NCBI GenBank assembly: GCA_902797435.1
Contig: CADBSV010000036.1
Span: 1 to 64,000 of the forward strand
Source: an uncultured Bacteroidia bacterium
GTDB taxonomy: Bacteria; Bacteroidota; Bacteroidia; Bacteroidales; UBA932
Direction of reading: 5' to 3'
Length of the DNA stretch: 64,000 nucleotides
Part shown: positions 18,127-26,362 of the stretch, piece by piece
Layout: each line of letters opens with the position of its first letter
How positions within the stretch are numbered: the stretch's first letter is position 1
The notes under the pieces: generated by a model
Database searches by the model: none
Told to the model about the DNA's origin: nothing
The model's input: the letters and a program-made list of their open reading frames with translations, nothing else
Translations under genes and position numbers: made by a program

Positions 18127-19155
18127 CTAAATGTTTATCGGAATATTCTCTTCTACCCAGTCATCGATGCCCGGCTGGAAACCTCCGCTTCCGCCTTCGG
18201 GATTCTCAGGAGTTGGAATATCTATTTCTTCTTCAATGTAAATGGTCTGGTCTTCGATGGCGTCTTCGGTGAAGAATTCATCGGTTATGTCGCGGTGCCA
18301 CTCCACTGTATCACCGCCCACGGTCTTGATTATTATGGTAAGCCACAGGCGGCTCTCCACGTTCGGGTTTTTGCCGAAGGTGTTGAACTTGCCTATTACT
18401 ATGTCGTTGTCATCGGCGTCGGAGCCGGCCTGCATGTCGAACATGAGAGTGACGTCGGTATCGGTCTTGCCTTCTTCCTTGGGGAATCCGATGAAGTTGG
18501 ACGCAATCTGGCCGGTGAGCAGCGCCCTTGCCGAAGCCATGTACTGCTCATTCTTTATGCGCACGGAGATTTTCCATGTTTCGATGATGGTTTCGGCATC
18601 GGCCTCAATGGTCTGTTCTCCGGAAATATTTTTGACTACTACGTCTTCGTGGCTGACGAAGAGATGATCAGGCTCGTAGATGACTCCGCCTTCCTGAACC
18701 TTGTTGAGAGCGATGTCCCATGCGGTCTCGTCGGTGTCGGCCTTGGTGGCTGACTTTCCGTATCTGATGGCTGCGAGCATGCTGGCCTTGAGGGCGGAGG
18801 ACACTTCGTTGGTGTAGGCCTCGATGGTGTAGAAGTTACGGTCATTCCTCAGAAGCACGGCTTCGGTATCAAAGTTATAGCCGATGAACTTGTAACGTCC
18901 CGGAGGCAGGGAAATACGGCCGCCGTGTGCGGGGAGATAGCTCTCGGTAATAAGATCGTAAGTTTCCGGATTGAAGAACATTACACGCATCATTTCAGGC
19001 TCGGGAAGACTTTCCATCTGGCCGTTTACCCTGACATTCAGGTTGATACGGAGCCTGAGGTTCACGTTGGCATTGCCATACTCCAACGGCCTGCGCTCGC
19101 AGCCCATGAAGACTGTGAGTACGGTGGCGATGAGTATGAACAGACGTCTTTTCAT
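18127..19155 (-). CDS. DUF5119 / FimB-Mfa2-type fimbrial anchor lipoprotein
   Basis: Product of 342 residues with lipobox MGC followed by ERRPLEYGNANVNLRLRINLNV, the DUF5119 opening seen in Bacteroidales anchor-type fimbrial proteins. It contains PEPEMMRVMFFNPETYDLI and LPPGRYKFIGYNFDTEAVLL, a typical first beta domain. It follows the DUF3575 gene by 3 bp and precedes the fimbrillins, the position in which Mfa2/FimB-like proteins that cap the pilus base are found. No long C-terminal polymerisation strand is obvious. The anchor role is inferred from family and position. Confidence 0.83.
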   Translation of the reverse strand: MKRRLFILIATVLTVFMGCERRPLEYGNANVNLRLRINLNVRVNGQMESLPEPEMMRVMFFNPETYDLITESYLPAHGGRISLPPGRYKFIGYNFDTEAVLLRNDRNFYTIEAYTNEVSSALKASMLAAIRYGKSATKADTDETAWDIALNKVQEGGVIYEPDHLFVSHEDVVVKNISGEQTIEADAETIIETWKISVRIKNEQYMASARALLTGQIASNFIGFPKEEGKTDTDVTLMFDMQAGSDADDNDIVIGKFNTFGKNPNVESRLWLTIIIKTVGGDTVEWHRDITDEFFTEDAIEDQTIYIEEEIDIPTPENPEGGSGGFQPGIDDWVEENIPINI

Positions 19156-19158
19156 TTA

Positions 19159-21267
19159 CTACTTCTTGCGATAAAACATGTATCTGAGAGTAACCTTTGC
19201 ATCAGTCGGGCCAAAATAGTTCATCTTGCCGCTGACCTGGTAAACGAGGTGCTGGTTGTTGGAGCGTCCTTCGTAGTATCTGTACTGTGAGAACAGCGGG
19301 CCGGCACCAATGGCGAAATCGAGGCTCCAATGCTTTCCGAGCGGGAGTCCATAGCCCAAACCGAGGGTGCCGAAGAGGTGTTCACCCTGATATCCCTTAC
19401 CGCTGCGCTCAAAGTCGTAATATCCTGCACCTGCCCCGGCATATGCGTACCAACCGGAAAGAATCTGATTTTCAGCCTTTTTGGTGAAATACCACTTTGC
19501 TCCGAGGTCGATGTTGATGAGTTCCGCGCAGTCGGCGTTGTTGTTCCATGCGCGCCACGGAGCCGTTGCGAGATAATTCGTATATGCGCTGAAGTGTTTT
19601 CCGATAGGAATTTCAAGACCGATATTGAGCGGAGTGCTGTGGAAACCGGTGAGGACAGTGGCACTCTCGTAAAGGAGATTCGTGGTGACCGCCAGGACGG
19701 GAACGTACTGCTTGACTTTGGTAGAATCGCTCTGCCTCATTGAGGTGGAATCGATCTGGTTGACCGCGGTGGAATCGGTCAGTGTTGCGGTCTTGGAAAC
19801 GGCAAGGCTGTCGCTTGCAGACTCTTCGTTAGCCTGCTCATTTGGCTGCTCAGTTGCCTGCTGTGCTTCTTCCTGGGTCTGAGGTGCGCCCTGCTGTGCG
19901 GAATCATGCCCGGCAGCATCCTGCCAGCCCTGCGTATTGTCTTCAGAATCAGCACGTTTGTCGGTGCCTTCCGGAATAGCCTGCTGGTCTTTTTTCTGAT
20001 TATCAGCCTGATTATCTGCGTCGGAATCTTCAGTTTTCACTTCAGATTTTGTAACATTTTCACCGTCAGGTATCAATTTTGTATCATCCTGTACAGGCAG
20101 CACCTGGGAACCGGCCGACCTGTTGTCTGCAGGCTCGCAACTGAGTTTGGCAAAACGACTTCTGCCGAGGATGTTCTCCTTGAGATATTCCCATGCGGAA
20201 AGTTTCTTGAGCTGAGCTTCTTTTTCGTCGGCTTCTGCGCCTGAATCGATAATTCCGAGAATACGATTCCTCGTGTCTTCATCGAGTTTGCTGTCGGATA
20301 CGACATTCTCACGAAGTTCAGACCAGTCTTCTCCGGCAGACTTGACCGTAATTCTTCCCTGATACTGAGGATATTTCTGTTCAATCCACGACCTGAGCGA
20401 CTCGGCGCGGCTCTTCGATATACGGCTGTTTGCCGAGGCGGGACCGTCAATGGATGAGGAAGCTGTTATTGTAATGGATGCGAAATCGTCACCGCTTCGG
20501 CCTTCAAGTATCTTGGCTGCAGACTCAAGTGCGGTGGTATTGCCGCCGAAGCCTGAGTTGATGCTGGAAGAATTCAATTCATAATAAATTGTCGCAGCAT
20601 CCGGTGAGCTTGCTTTTCCGGAGCCTTCAACTTTGCCGGTGTTGTCAGACGAGCCTGAAACGGAACCGGCTGCAAGCCTTACCTCAGCATAACGGAAACT
20701 GCGGAAATACTTGCTATAAAATGTTTTGTATGCGCTAAGCTGTTTGAGTTCGGCCTCTTTCGCGTCAGCGGATTTTCCGGAAGAGATGATGCGGAGCATG
20801 GCGTTGCGGGAAGCTGCATCCATGCGGGTGTCAGCTTCTACGCTGGCACGGAGGTCATCCCAGGCTTCAGCATTGGGATTGAGAGAAATCCTGCCGGCGA
20901 GTGAAGGATGGCGGGAAACTATATAGTCCCGTACAGCGGCGGCGCGTCTGGCTGAAAGACCCTTGTTGTATTCGAAGTTGCCTTCGGGGGAGGAGTAGGA
21001 GATCACCTCAAGCGTTTCGTTATCTTACGCCTTGAGAGTCTCTGCTATCCTGTCGAGAGCGGCGAGCGACTCTGTGTTCTGCATATAAGCGGCAGAAACG
21101 ACCGAATTGTCGAATGGGAAATATACCCTGGCGCTTTCTGAATCCTGTGCGAGAGCGCGGGCGCGTACAAAAAAAGCAGCGATGAGCACAAGCACGATGC
21201 GGGCTGCCAGGCTTCTGCTTGGTGCCGAAATCGCCCTCAGGGCTGTGCTTATGCGTGTTTTTATCAT
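19159..21267 (-). pseudogene. DUF3575 outer-membrane protein with OmpA-like repeats, interrupted by an in-frame TAA
   Basis: One continuous frame of about 700 codons broken by TAA at 21025-21027 (codon 81). Residues 1-80 hold the signal peptide and VYFPFDNSVVSAAYMQN; after the stop the same frame reads DNETLEVISYSSPEGNFEYNKGL without any shift. Two OmpA-like repeats follow (ISYSSPEG...RAAAVRDYI and ASSSIDGPAS...RAESLRSWI, each with a W..L..V tail), then a Gln/Glu/Asp-rich linker and a C-terminal DUF3575 beta-barrel (VLAVTTNLLYESATVLTGFHSTPLNIGLEIPIGKHF...LRYMFYRKK). A GTG at 21006 could restart translation but without a signal peptide. It is either a true nonsense allele, a base error, or read through. 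Confidence 0.82.
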
Positions 21268-21312
21268 AACTACTTTAACGTGTGTGACCGTGTGTGCGGG
21301 TCAAAAAGCATG

Positions 21313-21343
21313 CAAATATAACACTTAAAAATCAACTTGCAAA
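21313..21343 (-). promoter_or_regulatory. Promoter of the fimbrial operon
   Basis: On the minus strand TTTG (21340-21343), 19 bp spacer, TATATTTG (21313-21320). This is a perfect Bacteroidota promoter. The expected start of transcription near 21306 leaves a leader of about 40 nt before the ATG at 21267. No other good promoter was seen between this and 5865. Confidence 0.85.
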
Positions 21344-21504
21344 AATTTTTTCAAAAAACTTTTATTTATTCCGAAAATAATTTTTGATTCTTGAAAGATA
21401 ATTTCGGGTTATTGGGTTGTTTTAGGGTCGAATTTAAATAAATAGGCGGCCTTATTAAAATAATTTAAAAACTTTTTTAATATCAGAGCGCAAAATTGCC
21501 CTCT

Positions 21505-21515
21505 GGGGGGGGGGG
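21505..21515. repeat. Homopolymeric G11 tract in the divergent fimbrial promoter region
   Basis: Eleven G in a row (CCTCT-G11-TGGATGG) in an otherwise very A/T-rich 390-bp intergenic region. It lies 52 bp upstream of the -33 box of the plus-strand promoter and about 160 bp upstream of the minus-strand one. Slippage of such runs is a known way to vary promoter strength. Confidence 0.95.
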
Positions 21516-21567
21516 TGGATGGCGTTTTTTATGAATTAGAAATATTTTTCAATTTTTACAAATAATT

Positions 21568-21598
21568 TTTGCGAATTGAATTATTTATGTTATATTTG
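21568..21598 (+). promoter_or_regulatory. Promoter of the divergent fimbrillin-like/AraC operon
   Basis: TTTG (21568-21571), 19-bp spacer, TATATTTG (21591-21598), a perfect match to the Bacteroidota consensus. The leader to the ATG at 21658 would be about 50 nt. Confidence 0.85.
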
Positions 21599-21657
21599 CG
21601 TCTGAAACTGTTTTTAGGCTTTAAGCCATCAGGTTTGCTTTATAATATATATAATAT

Positions 21658-22746
21658 ATGTATAGTCTTCGTCATTCTTCGTTACGCCTCCTGGCGATCG
21701 CTGCCGTTCTTGGCTTCTCCGTTTCCTGCATGCAGAAGGAAGATATCAATTCCGTCCCTGCTCCCGGCAAGAAAAAAATGGGTTTCGACGTTTCAGTCAC
21801 CCGTGAAGGCCAGTCCATTCCCAGTTCTGCCATAACAAGAGGGGCTACAGTAGAGTCTTCCGACGGCAAGATTGCCACCATGGACAAGGATATCCCCTTC
21901 GGACTCGTAGGGATAGACAGCGAAAACGAGCTTCTGATCCTTGACAATCAGGCGATTTATGCAGACTCGCATGGTTATTCCGGCCTTTTCGATCTGTCAT
22001 TGTGGGAGGTCCCCAACACAATTTCGCTAAGTGCTTATTATCCTTACGTAGATAATATTTCTTATTCGGAAAACCTTGACACGTATTCCATCCCGTATCA
22101 GGCGAGCGATACCGAGGCTGGGCCTACCGTCTCCAAGACGGTTCAGGCGGCTATCTCCCAGCTCAATATGGTACCTCTTGAGTTTCAGCATATTACGAAT
22201 GATATTGGGTATATGATCTGTGATGTTACCGCCGATCCGAAGCTCCAGGGACTCATCCATCTCAGGAAGGTTACGGCGTACAAGGTTGCCTCTGCAGGTA
22301 TTTTTGTAAACGATGTTGCCATGAGCCGCGGCACATGGCACAAGCAGGGCTATTATCGCAATGTGGTCGTATTTGAAGGTGACGCTCCCGTGGGAGTGGG
22401 CCTCGAGAACGAAAAATTCATAGGAAAGGATGCCCTAGTTTCCCGTTTCTCAGAAAGTTCCCGCTACTATTCCATACCTGATGAAATTAAAATAGGTAAA
22501 CAGTATGTAAAGGTAGAGTATGATATCGACGGTTTTACCCTCAACGGATTCGAGTATCCTCCGCTCAAGGGCCAGACTGCCAAGTATATGCTTTACGGGC
22601 TTCTTCCGGACAATGTCTTTGTGTATGGGAGGCAATACACGTTCCACCTTGGCCTTGACCTTGGTTCGGTATATAGCGAAATTACTTTCAGTCCTACGGT
22701 AAGCGAATGGGAAACAAAGATTTACGAAAATAATGATGTCTTCTGA
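21658..22746 (+). CDS. Fimbrillin-like lipoprotein, divergent from the main operon
   Basis: Product of 362 residues with lipobox VSC (MQKEDIN follows). It shows MGFDVSVTREGQSIPSSAITRGATVES with a Thr-Arg pair, SAYYPYVDN in place of the AY.P motif, EFQHITNDIGYMICDVT at the HALSQI position, YTFHLGLDLGSVYSEITFSPTVSEWETKI at the C-terminus. It is thus a diverged member of the Mfa-like family, not a copy of the major subunits. Its stop overlaps the start of the AraC-type membrane regulator by 1 bp (TGATG), suggesting a sensor or regulatory subunit rather than a structural one. Confidence 0.8.
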   Translation: MYSLRHSSLRLLAIAAVLGFSVSCMQKEDINSVPAPGKKKMGFDVSVTREGQSIPSSAITRGATVESSDGKIATMDKDIPFGLVGIDSENELLILDNQAIYADSHGYSGLFDLSLWEVPNTISLSAYYPYVDNISYSENLDTYSIPYQASDTEAGPTVSKTVQAAISQLNMVPLEFQHITNDIGYMICDVTADPKLQGLIHLRKVTAYKVASAGIFVNDVAMSRGTWHKQGYYRNVVVFEGDAPVGVGLENEKFIGKDALVSRFSESSRYYSIPDEIKIGKQYVKVEYDIDGFTLNGFEYPPLKGQTAKYMLYGLLPDNVFVYGRQYTFHLGLDLGSVYSEITFSPTVSEWETKIYENNDVF

Positions 22747-24080
22747 TGCTTCATGATATAATCGGATTTCTGCCATTTATGGCATGTCTGTTCTGGATGA
22801 TCGTCCACATACTGGCGTCATTCAGGACAAGTGCGTTCGGGCACCTGCTTCTTCTGTTGATAATTTCCGTGCTGCTTTTTTTCATAGACGGTTATTATTC
22901 ATCTATGAACGGCGAGGCGGAGGTATTCGTATGGCTAACCCTTCTCTCACAACTGGTGTCTCCAAGCATAATACCTGCTTCTCTCATATATCTGAGAAGC
23001 TACAAGGGCCCACGAGTTTACCGTCCTGTTCATTTCTTGTGGGTGGCCGTTCCGGCCGGCCTTTTTGCAGCTACCGGGCTCCTTATGACTCTTGTAGGGC
23101 AGGAACAGCTGGTGGAGTTTGTTTCGGTATTGAAATCCTCCGGATTTGAAGCCGTTCAGAACTACAGGGGGCAGATAGTATTCAGCTATTTCATCTGGTC
23201 CAGCATACTTGTGCGCATAGTCATAAGCCTGGAACTGATTTATATGCTCATAGACCTGTCTTCAACCTGCATAAAGAACCGATATACCTTTTCCAGGCTG
23301 TGGGCTTTCTTTTTCAAGGGGAAAAGCATTGACGTGCTGCAGCTTCTCATTACATCCATGGTATTCCTGGGCGTAGTTTACGCCCTTCGCCTGCCGTATT
23401 TCAAGGCTTATCTCGACCAGCATACTGTAATTATGTCGCTGATGTCCGTTATCAGCGCCTTGTCGCTTTTCTTCTTTGGTTTCTATGCCCTTTTTGCAGA
23501 AAAGAAGGCAGTTACGCTGCGTCAGACTTTCACCGTAATGCGCTTCAATTACAACAGGTCCAACAAGGACTTGATTATTGGCGAAATGGTGGAAGACATG
23601 CTTGGGGCGACCGATTCCGCGGCATTGAGATCGTTACGTGAGAATATCGACAGGGTTCCCGGGCCAGAGTCTCCTTCGGGAGAAACTGCCTCCCGTTCTC
23701 CGGCATTGTCGATACTTTCCCTTATGGACAAGTCCCTTGACAGAAGCTCTCTGATGGGGCAGTTCCAGCGCCTGATGCTCGAAGAACAGCTGTATCTGCA
23801 GCCTGGCCTCAGCCTTTCCGACGTGGCAGACCGTCTCGAGACCAACAAAACCTATATTTCCAAGCTTGTAAACAATACCTATAATATTGGTTTTCCGGAG
23901 CTTCTGAATATTTTGCGCATCGATTACGCAGAGCATTACATAATGGTTCACAAGGATGCAAAACAGGAACAGATAGCGCAGGAATGCGGTTTCTTCAGCG
24001 CTTCATCCTTCAATACCGTTTTCAAAAAAGTTACCGGAATGACACCAAAAGTGTGGATTGCTTCGCAAAATAAAAAATAA
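22746..24080 (+). CDS. Membrane-embedded AraC-type transcription regulator
   Basis: Product of 444 residues. The N-terminal ~260 residues form about seven hydrophobic helices (FLPFMACLFWMIVHILASF, LLLLLIISVLLFFIDGYY and others). A linker rich in Ser/Pro/Glu leads to a C-terminal AraC/HTH_18 domain at about residues 345-444: LSLSDVADRLETNKTYISKLVNNT...LNILRIDYAEHYI and AQECGFFSASSFNTVFKKVTGMTPKVW. It is cotranscribed with the fimbrillin-like lipoprotein at 21658 and sits beside the fimbrial operon, so it is the natural candidate for its regulator. The target is inferred from position only. Confidence 0.87.
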   Translation: MLHDIIGFLPFMACLFWMIVHILASFRTSAFGHLLLLLIISVLLFFIDGYYSSMNGEAEVFVWLTLLSQLVSPSIIPASLIYLRSYKGPRVYRPVHFLWVAVPAGLFAATGLLMTLVGQEQLVEFVSVLKSSGFEAVQNYRGQIVFSYFIWSSILVRIVISLELIYMLIDLSSTCIKNRYTFSRLWAFFFKGKSIDVLQLLITSMVFLGVVYALRLPYFKAYLDQHTVIMSLMSVISALSLFFFGFYALFAEKKAVTLRQTFTVMRFNYNRSNKDLIIGEMVEDMLGATDSAALRSLRENIDRVPGPESPSGETASRSPALSILSLMDKSLDRSSLMGQFQRLMLEEQLYLQPGLSLSDVADRLETNKTYISKLVNNTYNIGFPELLNILRIDYAEHYIMVHKDAKQEQIAQECGFFSASSFNTVFKKVTGMTPKVWIASQNKK

Positions 24081-24112
24081 TTATTATTTTTGTAACCATA
24101 ACGGTTACTGTT

Positions 24113-25177
24113 TTGAAACTTAAGTCGCTGAAATACCGTCTTCCGGCTGTGCTCCTCCTTTGTTTGAGCACGGCTGTATCGGTTTTTGCCTCAGACTCGG
24201 TTTCGTTCTTGCTCCGTATAAACAGTAGCGTTCCGGAAGAGTCATATCGCGGAAATGCTTCCGCTGTGCGCTCGCTTGACAGCCGCCTTGCCTCCGACAG
24301 TCTTTATTCAAATATAGGTCGCGTGCGCATACGTGCAGCCGCATCCCCCGACGGGCCGCTTTCATTCAACCGCAGCCTTGCGGCAGGAAGGGCCGAGGCC
24401 ATGGTGGATTATCTGCTCTCGCGCTATCCCTCACTTCCGCTGTCCCGGCTGTCCGTTTCCGTAGTCGATGAAGACTGGGAGGGACTCGCTTCGTTTATCC
24501 GCCGAAGTTCGCAGCCGTGGAAGGATGAGGCTCTTCAGATCGTGAATTCCGGCAGGGCAGACCGCAAGGCAAAGCTCAAGGAACTCTATGTTGGAGAGGC
24601 GTGGGAGTATCTTCGCAAGTATTGTTTTCCGCTTCTGCGTAAAGTTTCTTTGGAAATAGATTCTGCTTCCGGTACGGAAGCTTCAGAAGATAGCGGGGCT
24701 TCGCCTCAGGCGTTCCCTGTAGTATTCCGCCAGGGCTCTTCTTCCCTGTCCGCTTGCAGTTCTGCCGGTATTCCGGCTGCCTCCCTTATCAGGCACTCCT
24801 TACGTTCACTTCCAAAAGACAGTCCTATCCTGCTCACTGCGGCGTCTTCTCCCGAAGGAGCAGAGTCGCTTAACGATGCGCTGGCCCGAAAGAGGGGAGA
24901 GGCTGTCGTAAGGGTCCTTAAGGATATGGGCTTTACCAATGTCCGGCTCGAGGTGCTTGGTGAAGATTGGGCCGGGCTGCTCAGAGCCGTAAAAGAATCT
25001 TACACCGGCTCCAATAAAGACAGTGTCCTCTCCATTCTTGAGGACGTGTCTCTCTCTTCCTCCAGGAAAAAGAGCGCCATAATGGCTCTTGACGGCGGAC
25101 GCACATGGCGTTCCATGTTCGGGAAGCAAATGGCTGCTCTTCGCGCGGTACGTTTGAGTGAGAACACCCCCCAGTGA
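24113..25177 (+). CDS. Secreted protein with two OmpA-like repeats, barrel-less paralogue of the DUF3575 protein
   Basis: Product of 354 residues starting TTG at 24113, chosen because it gives a clean signal peptide (LKYRLPAVLLLCLSTAVSVFA). Two repeats resemble those of the gene at 19159-21267: AAASPDGPLSFNRSLAAGRAEAMVDYLL...VDEDWEGLASFI and AASSPEGAESLNDALARKRGEAVVRVL...LGEDWAGLL. The C-terminal DUF3575 barrel is missing, so the product is probably periplasmic. It overlaps the next regulator gene by 1 bp (TGATG). A TATTTTTG box lies at 24085-24092. Confidence 0.75.
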   Translation: MKLKSLKYRLPAVLLLCLSTAVSVFASDSVSFLLRINSSVPEESYRGNASAVRSLDSRLASDSLYSNIGRVRIRAAASPDGPLSFNRSLAAGRAEAMVDYLLSRYPSLPLSRLSVSVVDEDWEGLASFIRRSSQPWKDEALQIVNSGRADRKAKLKELYVGEAWEYLRKYCFPLLRKVSLEIDSASGTEASEDSGASPQAFPVVFRQGSSSLSACSSAGIPAASLIRHSLRSLPKDSPILLTAASSPEGAESLNDALARKRGEAVVRVLKDMGFTNVRLEVLGEDWAGLLRAVKESYTGSNKDSVLSILEDVSLSSSRKKSAIMALDGGRTWRSMFGKQMAALRAVRLSENTPQ

Positions 25178-26361
25178 TGAAAATACTTCCCCGTCTTGCC
25201 CTGCTTGCCGCAATTCTTGTTCCGGCACAGTTGACTGCTGACGATTTCACTTCGGCAGCTGCTACTTATTACGATGGCTCTCTCTGGTTCGCCTCAGACG
25301 GCGGAATTCTGCGCGTAGGGCGCAACGGCCGGTCAATATTCTATTCTCGCGAAGTTATCGGAGCGGATCCTGCAGCCGTCATATCGGACAAATCCGGCGG
25401 AATATGGATTCTTTGCTCCGACTCCCGGGTCAGGAACTATTCCTTCGTTGACGGATTCATTCCTTTTGCAGGACTTCCTTCCGGAATAACGGCTATTGCT
25501 TCCGATGACTCTGAAGGCGTTCTCTATGCAGCAGGTTCCGGAGTCCTGTATTCCTGGCTTCCGGAGGCAGAAAAAGCGGATACAGTGTCGCTCCTTGCGA
25601 CTCCGGTAAAAAGCATAATCACAGCAGGCGGCGGAGCTCTCTGGCTGATGTCTGAAGGAGCCTGTTACCGCTACGAAAAAGAGTCAGGAGCAGTCCTTGT
25701 TTCCAATGCTTCGCAATCGCCTGATGTTTCAAATTCAATATCTTTTGAAATTGAAACAAATGCAGCTCCTGTGCGCTTTGGTAGGGGCTTGAAGGCTGTT
25801 TGGGTTGTTCTTTTATCCCTTCTTTGCGCAGTCTTGGGCTTACTTGCAGGATTGTTTTTTACTAAAAAGAGAAAGCCTGTTTCCCTTCCCGGGGAAAAGA
25901 AAACGACTCCTGCCGTAGTTATTAACAGACCTGTTACTACTACTATTGCTACTAATAAAGAAGTGGTAAAATCCCCAGCGCCGGTTCCCGTTAAGCCCGC
26001 GGTTTCAGAAGCTCTCTTTCCAGAACCTGAAGAAGAGCCTGATGACGATTTTGTCGCCCAGGTTAAAAGTATTATTGCAGACAACATTGCAACTCCCAAG
26101 TTCGGAGTTGACGAAATTGCTGCGATTACAGGCATCAGCCGCATACATGTAAACCGTAAACTCAAGGCTGCAGGGGCGCCTTCTCCTTCGGTGATGCTGA
26201 AGGATGCCCGCATGAAAGCGGCTGCTTCCCTTGTGCTTGACGGACGATACTCTTTCCAGGAAATTGCCTCAAGATGCGGTTTTTCCTCTCCTTCTTATTT
26301 CGCTACTTCCTTCAGGGATTATTACGGCGTTACTCCATCAGAATATAAAGACAAACAATAA
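25177..26361 (+). CDS. Single-pass AraC-type regulator with periplasmic sensor domain
   Basis: Product of about 394 residues. It has a signal peptide (LPRLALLAAILVPAQLTA), a periplasmic part of ~180 residues with propeller-like repeats (SLWFASDGGILRVGRNGRS, GGIWILCSDSRVRNYS), a membrane helix near residues 208-228, a Pro/Thr-rich cytoplasmic linker, and an AraC domain at about 295-394 (FGVDEIAAITGISRIHVNRKLK...EIASRCGFSSPSYFATSFRDYYGVTPSEYK). It looks like a shortened hybrid two-component system with no kinase. The start ATG at 25177 overlaps the upstream stop; GTG one codon earlier is possible. Confidence 0.82.
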   Translation: MKILPRLALLAAILVPAQLTADDFTSAAATYYDGSLWFASDGGILRVGRNGRSIFYSREVIGADPAAVISDKSGGIWILCSDSRVRNYSFVDGFIPFAGLPSGITAIASDDSEGVLYAAGSGVLYSWLPEAEKADTVSLLATPVKSIITAGGGALWLMSEGACYRYEKESGAVLVSNASQSPDVSNSISFEIETNAAPVRFGRGLKAVWVVLLSLLCAVLGLLAGLFFTKKRKPVSLPGEKKTTPAVVINRPVTTTIATNKEVVKSPAPVPVKPAVSEALFPEPEEEPDDDFVAQVKSIIADNIATPKFGVDEIAAITGISRIHVNRKLKAAGAPSPSVMLKDARMKAAASLVLDGRYSFQEIASRCGFSSPSYFATSFRDYYGVTPSEYKDKQ

Positions 26362-26362
26362 T

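Noticed and set aside
21268..21657. Invertible promoter flanked by inverted repeats in the fimbrial intergenic region
   Set aside because: I found no pair of inverted repeats around either promoter and no recombinase gene nearby; the G11 tract is the only variation signal.
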